Source of the DNA: Rahnella rivi
GTDB lineage: Bacteria; Pseudomonadota; Gammaproteobacteria; Enterobacterales; Enterobacteriaceae
Direction of reading: 5' to 3'
Length of the DNA: 64,000 nt
Assembly: GCF_019049655.1 (NCBI RefSeq)
Contig: NZ_JAFMOX010000063.1
Coordinates: forward strand, 186,001-250,000
The notes beneath the pieces are model-generated. The model saw nothing but the letters and a program-made list of their open reading frames with translations, searched no databases and was not told where the DNA came from. The position numbers were made by a program, and so were the translations under genes. Shown here in pieces: positions 43,550 through 50,930 of the stretch; the stretch's first letter is position 1, and every line of letters begins with the position of its first letter.

Positions 43550-44591
43550 GACGTCTTCACTGCTGACCACAGAAGTCCCGCGCGTAACGCCGTTGCAGGC
43601 AGAGAAAATTGCGGTGCAGGTTTACGGGCTGGAAGGCACGGCTGAGATCCTCGGGGGCGAACGCGACAGCAATTTTTGCCTGACTACGCTTTCAGGCCGG
43701 GCATACATGCTGCGTTTTGTTAACCCGGCGGAAGTGCCTGCCGAGGTAGATTTTCAGACGGCCATCCTCAGCCATCTGGCGCTGCGCGACAGCGCGTTGC
43801 CGGTTCCCCGTTTGCAGGAGAGCCGCGGCGGAGAACTCACGCCGCAGGTGAACATCAGCGGGCAAAATCTCACCCTGCGCGCGGTCAGTTATCTGCCGGG
43901 TACGGCGCAGTATCAGGTGCCGCGATCCAAAAAACTGATGCAGGCGCTGGGCGATACGCTGGCGCGTCTGGATATCGCGCTGAGTGATTTTGAACATGCG
44001 GGCGCGCACCGCAATTTGCTGTGGGATATCACAGATTTGTCACGGATGCAGGGCTGGGTGCCGCACCTGACTGACGCGGAGCAACGCCGCACAATCGCGC
44101 GGGTACTGCAAACGCATCAGCAAAAGGTGGTTCCTGCCAGCCCTTTGCTGCGCAGACAGGTGATCCACAACGATTTGAACACGCACAACGTGCTGGTGTG
44201 CAGCGCCGATGCGCAGCGGATCGCCGGTATCATCGATTTCGGCGATGCCCTTCACGCTCCACTTATCAATGAACTGGCGACCGCTCTGGCCTATCAGCTG
44301 GACAGCAACGGGGACGACCTGTTTCTGTATTGCCGCCCGCTGATTGCTGCCTACACCGCCCGGCAGCCGCTGACCGAGGCTGAACTTCAGCTGTTGCCGG
44401 AACTGGTGGCATCACGGCTGGCGCTGAGTTTGCTGATCGCCCAGCACCGTGCGGTACTTTATCCGCTGAACCGTGACTATATTCTGCGCAATCAGACGCA
44501 CGCGTGGCGCAGTCTTTCACGGCTGATGCAACAACCCTTTACGCAGACAGACGCGATTTTCCGTCAGTCCTGCACTTCATCACTGATGTAA
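43542..44591 (+). CDS. APH-family small-molecule kinase (hydroxylysine/ethanolamine kinase-like)
   Basis: 349 residues. The aminoglycoside phosphotransferase-like fold is shown by the Brenner motif VIHNDLNTHNVLV (Asp211, Asn216) and the metal motif IDFGDA (Asp232). This is not a resistance enzyme by context: it sits between an SDR and a phospho-lyase-like aminotransferase. The eukaryotic pair hydroxylysine kinase (HYKK) and 5-phosphohydroxy-lysine phospho-lyase has the same family make-up, and an ethanolamine kinase/phospho-lyase route was described in Erwinia. Likely role: phosphorylating the hydroxyl of an amino alcohol. Confidence 0.82.
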   Translation: MSETSSLLTTEVPRVTPLQAEKIAVQVYGLEGTAEILGGERDSNFCLTTLSGRAYMLRFVNPAEVPAEVDFQTAILSHLALRDSALPVPRLQESRGGELTPQVNISGQNLTLRAVSYLPGTAQYQVPRSKKLMQALGDTLARLDIALSDFEHAGAHRNLLWDITDLSRMQGWVPHLTDAEQRRTIARVLQTHQQKVVPASPLLRRQVIHNDLNTHNVLVCSADAQRIAGIIDFGDALHAPLINELATALAYQLDSNGDDLFLYCRPLIAAYTARQPLTEAELQLLPELVASRLALSLLIAQHRAVLYPLNRDYILRNQTHAWRSLSRLMQQPFTQTDAIFRQSCTSSLM

Positions 44592-44605
44592 CGGGAGGCC
44601 AGCGG

Positions 44606-45877
44606 ATGCTGACTCAGCAACAGGTTTCAGAAGGCCGCCAGCAGTGGCTTGGCGGCGGTTATCGTTTGTTTTATCAGGAGCCGCTGCACGTGGTGCGTGC
44701 AGAGGGGGTCTGGCTGTATGACAGCGAAGGCCGTCGTTATCTCGATGCGTATAATAACGTGGCGTCGGTGGGGCATTGTCATCCGGCGGTGGTTGAGGCG
44801 ATTGCGGCACAGGCCGCGCAGCTCAACACACATACCCGCTATCTGAGTGATGCCATCGTCGAGTTTGCCGAAGATTTTCTGACCGAGTTTCCGCCAGAGT
44901 TGCGCAGCCTGACCATGACCTGCACCGGCAGCGAAGCCAACGATCTGGCGCTGCGCGTTGCACGACTGGTCACCGGCGGGCAGGGCATTCTGGTGACCCG
45001 CTGGGCGTATCACGGCGTCACCAGCGCGCTGGCTGAGCTGTCGCCTTCGCTCGGCGAAGGATTTATGCAGGGAAACACTGTCTGGCTGATCGACGCGCCT
45101 GACACCTTCCGTCATCCGGGCGCGTTCGGCGCGGGTGTGGAAAGGGCGCTGGAGGAAATGAAGCAGGCCGGCGTAAAACCGGCGGCGTTGCTGCTGGACA
45201 CCATTTTTTCCAGCGACGGAATATTCAGTCCGCCGCCGCAGGAGATACAGCGCGCTGTGGCACAGGTGCGCGCCGCCGGAGGATTATTCATCGCCGATGA
45301 GGTCCAGCCGGGCTTTGGCCGCACCGGCAGTTCGCGCTGGGGATTTGCCCGCTACGGCGTGCTTCCCGATCTGGTTAGCCTCGGCAAACCGATGGGTAAC
45401 GGGCATCCGGTGGCCGGATTGGTTGGCCGACCGGAACTGTTCGCGGAGTTTGGCCGTCGTCAGCGTTATTTCAACACCTTCGGCGGCAATCCGGTGTCAT
45501 GCCGGGCGGCGCATGCGGTTTTGCAGGTGTTACGGCGCGAGGCGCTGCAGCAAAACGCGCAGACAACCGGCGCATTGTTGCGTGAAGGATTGCAAAAACT
45601 GGCAGCGCGTTATCCGGTGATCGGCGATGTGCGTGGCGAGGGGCTGTTCATCGGCGTGGAACTGGTGAGCGATCAGCGCAACACCCCGGCACCGGATCAG
45701 GCCGCGTACGTGGTCAACGCGATGCGTCGTAAACAGATTTTAATCAGTGCTACCGGCCCGTCGGCCAACGTACTGAAAATACGTCCGCCGCTGGTCTTTC
45801 AACCGGAGCACGCGGCGCTGCTGCTGGAAACGCTGGCAGAGGTACTCGGGGAAGCCGCCCATGATCCTGCGCAATAA
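44606..45877 (+). CDS. Class-III aminotransferase-like protein, probable amino-phosphate phospho-lyase
   Basis: 423 residues from the ATG after GGGAGGCCAGCGG; an earlier in-frame ATG lies deep inside the kinase gene. The PLP lysine is Lys261 in SLGKPMGNGHPVAGL. GKPMGNGHP is the form found in ethanolamine-phosphate and phosphohydroxy-lysine phospho-lyases, whereas transaminases such as GabT have K-S-L-G-G-G. Such enzymes remove phosphate and ammonia together and leave an aldehyde. With the kinase next door this gives amino alcohol to aldehyde in two steps. No transaminase partner needed. Substrate unproven. Confidence 0.83.
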   Translation: MLTQQQVSEGRQQWLGGGYRLFYQEPLHVVRAEGVWLYDSEGRRYLDAYNNVASVGHCHPAVVEAIAAQAAQLNTHTRYLSDAIVEFAEDFLTEFPPELRSLTMTCTGSEANDLALRVARLVTGGQGILVTRWAYHGVTSALAELSPSLGEGFMQGNTVWLIDAPDTFRHPGAFGAGVERALEEMKQAGVKPAALLLDTIFSSDGIFSPPPQEIQRAVAQVRAAGGLFIADEVQPGFGRTGSSRWGFARYGVLPDLVSLGKPMGNGHPVAGLVGRPELFAEFGRRQRYFNTFGGNPVSCRAAHAVLQVLRREALQQNAQTTGALLREGLQKLAARYPVIGDVRGEGLFIGVELVSDQRNTPAPDQAAYVVNAMRRKQILISATGPSANVLKIRPPLVFQPEHAALLLETLAEVLGEAAHDPAQ

Positions 45878-46132
45878 GTCGCCTTTGCAACGTTCGGGAA
45901 AAGTTAAAATGGATGAGTTCGTCAACTCATTCATTATTCCCTGTGCGGGATCTGTCTCAAAAAATATCTGAGATGAAAATAATAATTCCATTATTTTCTG
46001 TATAATAAATTCTCTGGAATAAGTTAATGAAGTATTCCTTATTCAGTTTTTCTTATTTAGCTATATGTTTTAGCTATGTTGCCAATGAATAAAAATAATT
46101 GTGTGAATGTATATTTTTAAAAGGAGAGAGAA

Positions 46133-46774
46133 ATGTCTGTTCAGGAGTTTAATCGTTTTCGTTGCCGTCAGTCCGAATTACAAACTCAGGGGGGATTTTG
46201 CTGTGGGCTCAGTGTGGCTCTGGTGTCGCATATTCTTGATTGCGCTGACGGGGCAGACACATCCCTGACTCCCAGGCAAGTGTTTGATTACGCTGAGGAG
46301 TATCTGAGTGCGGTACGGGCGTCGGGGAATATTTTAGATAATACCGTCCCACCAGGGTTTCAGGATTTTCGCCAAAGAATTTTCCATCTGCAAAGCCAAT
46401 ATTCACGATGTATTCTTCCCGAGAAACCCTTCGTAAGGGGATGTGGTCTGGTATTACTGGTTTTATCTGTCGGAGAGATTAACAAGCGCAGAGATAATTG
46501 CGCCTATTTAAAACGCAGCACATATCCGATGAATCATATGGGCATCGCATTTTATGGTACCGGCGATGAAATCTTTATTTTCGACCCAAATACAGGGGGA
46601 ATGATAATTCGCTGGAATGAGGATGTGTTTACGCCAACGGTGATCCACGCCGTCGATAATGGTTTGCAGAAAATGTACAAAATGTATGACCGTTTACAGG
46701 GTACGCGTACCGCCAATGTGGTGCTCACAGGAATGCTTTCCGAGCACCACATGCCTTACGGAGATCTGTTGTAA
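46133..46774 (+). CDS. Putative YopT/AvrPphB-like (C58-type) cysteine protease
   Basis: 213 residues, not closely recognised. Three features resemble the YopT/AvrPphB papain-like proteases: GGFCCGLSVAL with a Cys near residue 23, NHMGIAFYG with His135 and EIFIFDPNTGG with Asp151. The His-Asp spacing of 16 equals that of YopT (His258/Asp274). C58 proteases are mostly injected effectors or toxins. There is no signal peptide or translocation domain. AAAAGGAGAGAG precedes the ATG. The gene and its 255-base upstream spacer are much more AT-rich than the flanking catabolic genes, pointing to recent transfer. It sits next to a T6SS locus but on the other strand. The protease role is inference. Confidence 0.6.
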   Translation: MSVQEFNRFRCRQSELQTQGGFCCGLSVALVSHILDCADGADTSLTPRQVFDYAEEYLSAVRASGNILDNTVPPGFQDFRQRIFHLQSQYSRCILPEKPFVRGCGLVLLVLSVGEINKRRDNCAYLKRSTYPMNHMGIAFYGTGDEIFIFDPNTGGMIIRWNEDVFTPTVIHAVDNGLQKMYKMYDRLQGTRTANVVLTGMLSEHHMPYGDLL

Positions 46775-46805
46775 CCGCTAAATCAGCTCGCTGATCGCGG
46801 TGCTT

Positions 46806-47483
46806 TTACTCAAACCCTTCACGACTGGCCGCCAGGAATTCGACCATTTTCTGGCTGCCGTCGAGAATATCTTCCTGAATCGCCCGTTTCGCCGCCGCGC
46901 CATCACCTTTACGCAACGCCAGCAAAATCTCCTGATGATGCTCGATAGCCATACGCTGGGAAAAATGGGCGTAAGCCTGAGCAATCAACGGGCCGGTGCG
47001 CATCCATAAGCTATCGATAAAATTACTCAGCAACGGCATCCGCGCACTTTCTGCCAGCATCAGATGAAACTCGCTGTTGAGGCGCAGGGCTTCGGGTAAA
47101 TCTTCGTTGCTGATGGCGTTGCGGTTGGCCTCAATGTTTTGCGTAATGCGCGCTAACTCATAGCCGGTCACCGACTGCGCCGCTTTCTCCGCGCCGAGGC
47201 CTTCGAGCTCGAGGCGCAACGTACGAATTTCATGATATTGCTGCTCATCAAGCTGCGGCACGCGGATATCTTTTGGCGTGCGCATTTCCAGCGCCTGCTC
47301 TTTTGCCAGCTGTAAAATCGCATCACGCACCGGCGTGACGCTGGTGCCCACCTGCTCAGCCAGTTCGCGGATGCGCAGACGATCGTTAGGTTTCAGACGG
47401 CCGGTAATCAGGGCTTCGCGCAGCGTGGCATACACGCTGCTGCCCAGGTAGGCGTGGTTAATCGAGCTGATGGGATAATTCAA
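46806..47483 (-). CDS. GntR family regulator, FadR/FCD type
   Basis: 225 residues from a TTG at 47483, which has GGTGAACA before it. The ATG at 47564 lies upstream of the predicted transcription start and inside the operator, so it is not used. Helix-turn-helix: DRLRIRELAEQVGTSVTPVRDAIL. The FCD domain (about 90-215) has the metal-binding type residues in EFHLMLAESA and IEHHQEIL. FCD regulators respond to organic acids or amines. Its own promoter and the two catabolic/transport promoters share TGATGCATCA, so it probably represses all three. Confidence 0.86.
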   Translation of the reverse strand: MNYPISSINHAYLGSSVYATLREALITGRLKPNDRLRIRELAEQVGTSVTPVRDAILQLAKEQALEMRTPKDIRVPQLDEQQYHEIRTLRLELEGLGAEKAAQSVTGYELARITQNIEANRNAISNEDLPEALRLNSEFHLMLAESARMPLLSNFIDSLWMRTGPLIAQAYAHFSQRMAIEHHQEILLALRKGDGAAAKRAIQEDILDGSQKMVEFLAASREGFE

Positions 47484-47543
47484 ATGTTCACCGTAGCAAT
47501 AGAGTGCGCGCACCCGGAATAGAGGAGAAACCGTCGGCGATGA

Positions 47544-47572
47544 GTATACAACATGATGCATCAAATGTGATG
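47544..47572 (-). promoter_or_regulatory. Autoregulated promoter of the GntR gene
   Basis: On the minus strand ATCACA (-35, 47572-47567) and TATACT (-10, 47549-47544) are 17 bases apart. The operator core TGATGCATCA (47555-47564) fills the spacer. This fixes the mRNA start near 47537 and excludes the ATG at 47564 as start codon. Confidence 0.65.
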
Positions 47573-47599
47573 GATGTGAGGCAGCTTCTGCCTCATCAC

Positions 47600-48664
47600 C
47601 TATTTACTGCGGATTTGCCCCAGTTTCATTTTCACCCGCTCAGGCATTTCTTCCAGATTATCCTCACGTAAACCCATTACGACGTTATATCCCATCAGTA
47701 ACCAAGGGTCGCCGAGACGTGGCAACGGAGCCAGTTCCATGGGAATAGTGAGTGTCAGGCTGGCGTCATAATCACACCCCAGGTACACGCGTAGTAGTGT
47801 AAACACATCCTCCCGCAGTTGGCCGCCGGGTAACCAGCTTTTGGCTTCCGCCGGATCTTCTGTAAACATCTCCACGCCAATGCAGTAGTTGGCATCGGAT
47901 GACATGCTGCCAAGTACCAGATGATCCCCCAGCCGTTGTTGTTCTGAAAAAGAGAACCTTGCCCGTTTTCCGGCGGGCATCCGCGTGACCTTATGCGGTT
48001 TAACAATGACGCGAGTGTTGGGAGCCTGCGTGCGGATCACGCTGACTATGCCTTCCGCTGTGCGGGTGGTTCTGACCAGCGGTTGAAGTAACGCCAGTAA
48101 CCGCGAGGCGGGCACGTCGCCGCTGTCGGTGATGCCGGTCAGGGCCATCAGGCTGCGCGACGTTTTGTCTGTACCGCCGTCTTCAAAGGTGGCGGGATAA
48201 TTGTACTTTCGCCAGATGCGGTAGAACTGCGTCATCATCCGATGGTTGAAGATGTCTAAAAAGGCTTCCATCGCTTCATGGCCTTCGCGCCGCTGGGTGA
48301 TGTCATCGATATAACTGGTCGGGAGCGGCGAATCCACGCCGTACAGTCCCATAAAGGTGGTGCGCACCGTCGGCGGCGCGTCCGGGCGTTCCGCATTCGT
48401 CTCCACCGCTTTTAGCTCGCTGACCGGAAAACCCATCCCCGGATGCGGACGAAAACGCACCGCGTCGTTTTTCGGCGAAAAGGTGCTGCCGATCGGTTTG
48501 TTATCCGAGAGCTGTTTCTCCAGCAGCTGGCAGAAACGGTAGAAGTTAAACGCATGCGCCCGGTCGTTGCCTTCACTGTCTTGCCAGAATTCTTTCAGGC
48601 GCTTTTCGTTATCTTTCATCATCAGAATAAAATCCGGGTTAAGCGTCGTTCCGGCCATGCCCAT
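47600..48664 (-). CDS. tssG: T6SS baseplate subunit TssG
   Basis: About 354 residues, normal for TssG (ImpH/VasB). The N-terminal part AHAFNFYRFCQLLEKQL and VRFRPHPGMGFPVSEL, and the central FMGLYGVDSPLPTSYIDDI are the family signatures. TssG with two TssF and TssE/TssK builds the baseplate wedge. Starts at 48664 and 48658 are both possible; either overlaps the tssF stop region. Last gene of the minus-strand T6SS operon in the window. Nothing after it until the divergent regulator region. Confidence 0.9.
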   Translation of the reverse strand: MGMAGTTLNPDFILMMKDNEKRLKEFWQDSEGNDRAHAFNFYRFCQLLEKQLSDNKPIGSTFSPKNDAVRFRPHPGMGFPVSELKAVETNAERPDAPPTVRTTFMGLYGVDSPLPTSYIDDITQRREGHEAMEAFLDIFNHRMMTQFYRIWRKYNYPATFEDGGTDKTSRSLMALTGITDSGDVPASRLLALLQPLVRTTRTAEGIVSVIRTQAPNTRVIVKPHKVTRMPAGKRARFSFSEQQRLGDHLVLGSMSSDANYCIGVEMFTEDPAEAKSWLPGGQLREDVFTLLRVYLGCDYDASLTLTIPMELAPLPRLGDPWLLMGYNVVMGLREDNLEEMPERVKMKLGQIRSK

Positions 48665-50397
48665 TGTGTCCCGGACTGACTGAGCGTCACCGTCAGCTGA
48701 ATGAACCGGCGGATATCGGCGTACTGGGTGTAGAACTGCTCCAGAATTTCGCAAAACAGCAGGGCATCGCCCGAACCACAGAACTGATGTTCATCCAATG
48801 TCACGCGGATGGCCACGCCGTGCCAGCCTTCGGCAGGGTAGTGAGACGGCTTATATTCAACGTGCGTAATGCCCGCAATACGCCGCGCGTTGTCCGGGTC
48901 ATGCGTCCAGTCCAGCAGGCTGAGCGCGTGACGCAGCGTGTCGATTTCCATCAGACCGGCGATGGCCTGCGGATGCAGCAGAGACAGCACCTGCCACTGA
49001 TAAAGTTCAGCGGTCGGCGGGTAATGCGGCATAGTGGGACGCAAGCGGGTTGAACACTTCAGTTCAAGATTACCCAGGGCGGTTTCGCCGTCGAAAACGC
49101 TCTCCTGCAACGCCATGCGCGGCCAGGCGCCGTTGGTGCAGGTCATGTTCAGCCGCATTTTCAGGCCATTCTGCTCTTCATGAGTGCGTCCCCCGAGCAT
49201 TAGAATGGTCTCGTTCAGTCCGGACGTTCCGCGGTACATGCGGGTGTGGTAATAACGGTCGGGCCAGTTTTTAGCGTATTTCAGCATGCCGCCTTTCTGA
49301 CGAAACTGGCTGTAGGGCACGTAGCTGAATTCAGCGTTGTCTTCGGCGACCTCTGCCACGTCATTGACCGCATAAATCTCGGTATGGCCGTCGCTGAGCC
49401 GGTGCGGCCGCAGGCGGTAATCGCTGACCGCGGTGGTTACGCTCAGCGGCTGGGCCAGCAGGCGGAACAGGTTAATCACCGGCACACAGTGCATGCGGAT
49501 GGCGTCCGGCGGCACGGCCAGATCGTATGGCCAGCGTTCGCTGAGCGTCACCTCGATATCAAAGGATGTGGTGTCCGGCGGGAAGGTCAGGGCCTCGAGC
49601 CCGCGCAGCTGCATAAAGAAATAACGCGCCGGTGAAGTGAAATATTCCAGCCATGGGCGCACCTCTCCGCACAGTGCCGGGCTGTCGCTCTCCGGCCAGA
49701 TTGAGGCGTCGTTTTCTGCCTGCCAGCGTGGCACAAACTGCACATCTACCGGCGTCAGCTCAGTGGATTCCTGCCAGAACCGCACGTTCACCCGCTTCAC
49801 CTGACGGCTGAGGGCCAGATACAGCGCCGACTGCAGCACGCGATCGCCGTTGAGATACAGGCTGATGTTCTGCCAGTCGGCGGGGCGAATTTCAATCAGT
49901 GCGGGAAGTGAGAACCGCAGCCGTAGTGCCTGCTGGCCTTCCTGCAGGGTGAATAACGAGACGGTTTCCAGCGAAAATGGATGGATTTCCACATCCCGTA
50001 CTGTGCGATACGCACAACGCTGGCGATCATTGCCGAGCTGTTGTGTAAAGAGCTCGCTTTCAGCGGGTAACAGCTCTTTCCGCACATGCAGATCCGGCGC
50101 GGCCGGTGTCAGTTCGACGATGGCCGTTGAGGGCAGGGTGCGGTTGATCACCGGCAGCAGGTGCGAAAGCAGCGGCTCGGTCAGCTCGGGAATGTCATCG
50201 TCAATTTTCTGCCGCAGTTTTGCCATCATCAGCGAAAACCCCTGAAACAGCCGCTCGACGGAGTCATCGCGGGGGACCGGACTGCAGTCCAGGCCTAAAG
50301 CACGTCCCAGCTCCGGGAATTCTTTCGCAAACTCCAGCCCGGCTTCCTTCAGATAGCGCATTTCGCCGTCAAAATATTTTAAGAAATTGTCTTCCAT
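48622..50397 (-). CDS. tssF: T6SS baseplate subunit TssF
   Basis: 591 residues, standard for TssF (ImpG/VasA). It begins FLKYFDGEMRYLKEAGLEFAKEFPE, the usual opening of the family, and contains PVPRDDSVERLFQGFSLMMAKLRQKIDDDIPELTEPLL. It is the main wedge protein with TssG. The start overlaps the tssJ stop by one base (TAATG). Confidence 0.94.
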   Translation of the reverse strand: MEDNFLKYFDGEMRYLKEAGLEFAKEFPELGRALGLDCSPVPRDDSVERLFQGFSLMMAKLRQKIDDDIPELTEPLLSHLLPVINRTLPSTAIVELTPAAPDLHVRKELLPAESELFTQQLGNDRQRCAYRTVRDVEIHPFSLETVSLFTLQEGQQALRLRFSLPALIEIRPADWQNISLYLNGDRVLQSALYLALSRQVKRVNVRFWQESTELTPVDVQFVPRWQAENDASIWPESDSPALCGEVRPWLEYFTSPARYFFMQLRGLEALTFPPDTTSFDIEVTLSERWPYDLAVPPDAIRMHCVPVINLFRLLAQPLSVTTAVSDYRLRPHRLSDGHTEIYAVNDVAEVAEDNAEFSYVPYSQFRQKGGMLKYAKNWPDRYYHTRMYRGTSGLNETILMLGGRTHEEQNGLKMRLNMTCTNGAWPRMALQESVFDGETALGNLELKCSTRLRPTMPHYPPTAELYQWQVLSLLHPQAIAGLMEIDTLRHALSLLDWTHDPDNARRIAGITHVEYKPSHYPAEGWHGVAIRVTLDEHQFCGSGDALLFCEILEQFYTQYADIRRFIQLTVTLSQSGTQWAWPERRLTRILF

Positions 50398-50930
50398 TAC
50401 TGATTTTTCCTGAGCTGCAGCCGGTTGTCATTGAGCTCAACGATCCGGTCTTTACTGTCATCGAGGTCATTGCGTTCGAGAACCAGCCGCCAGGTGTTGT
50501 TTGTGACATCCGGTGCCATAAAGAAGGCCACCACGGCGACAAACTGTGCGTCGGCATCCAGCGGCACGGCCACCGTCGCCTCTGCATCCGGCATCACCTG
50601 GACAACCTGCCGGTCGAGCAGGTCAGCGGCCAGCACGGTGTTGTCCTGTTTGAGCAGGGCGGCGTAGCTGGCCGTATCAAAGGTTTTACGATCTTTGAGC
50701 TGATAAACGCGAACCACCGTCGGCAGCGCCTCGCCGCCTTCATTGCTGTTGAGCGCGGCGCGGGAGGTCAGCTTCAGATGCAAGATGTCTATTTTACGGT
50801 AGAGCACGGCATCTGCGACCGCAGAAGCGCCGTTTCCCACGCGCTGCGTCAGGCCGCAGCTGCTTATCAGTAAGGGCAGTAATAACAGCACGGTGCCGCG
50901 TCTTACTCGCTGGAAATTATTGGGCGTCAT
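50397..50930 (-). CDS. tssJ: T6SS outer-membrane lipoprotein TssJ
   Basis: 177 residues from the ATG inside the end of tssM. The signal ends with the lipobox LLISSC; the mature part has the transthyretin-like TssJ fold (VVRVYQLKDRKTFDTASYAALL). TssJ anchors TssM to the outer membrane. It overlaps tssM by 14 bases. TssL, the third membrane-complex protein, is not in the window. Confidence 0.9.
   Translation of the reverse strand: MTPNNFQRVRRGTVLLLLPLLISSCGLTQRVGNGASAVADAVLYRKIDILHLKLTSRAALNSNEGGEALPTVVRVYQLKDRKTFDTASYAALLKQDNTVLAADLLDRQVVQVMPDAEATVAVPLDADAQFVAVVAFFMAPDVTNNTWRLVLERNDLDDSKDRIVELNDNRLQLRKNQ

Noticed and set aside
43542..44591. Aminoglycoside resistance phosphotransferase
   Set aside because: Fold family is the same, but operon context (SDR, phospho-lyase-like enzyme, amine transporter) points to small-molecule catabolism.
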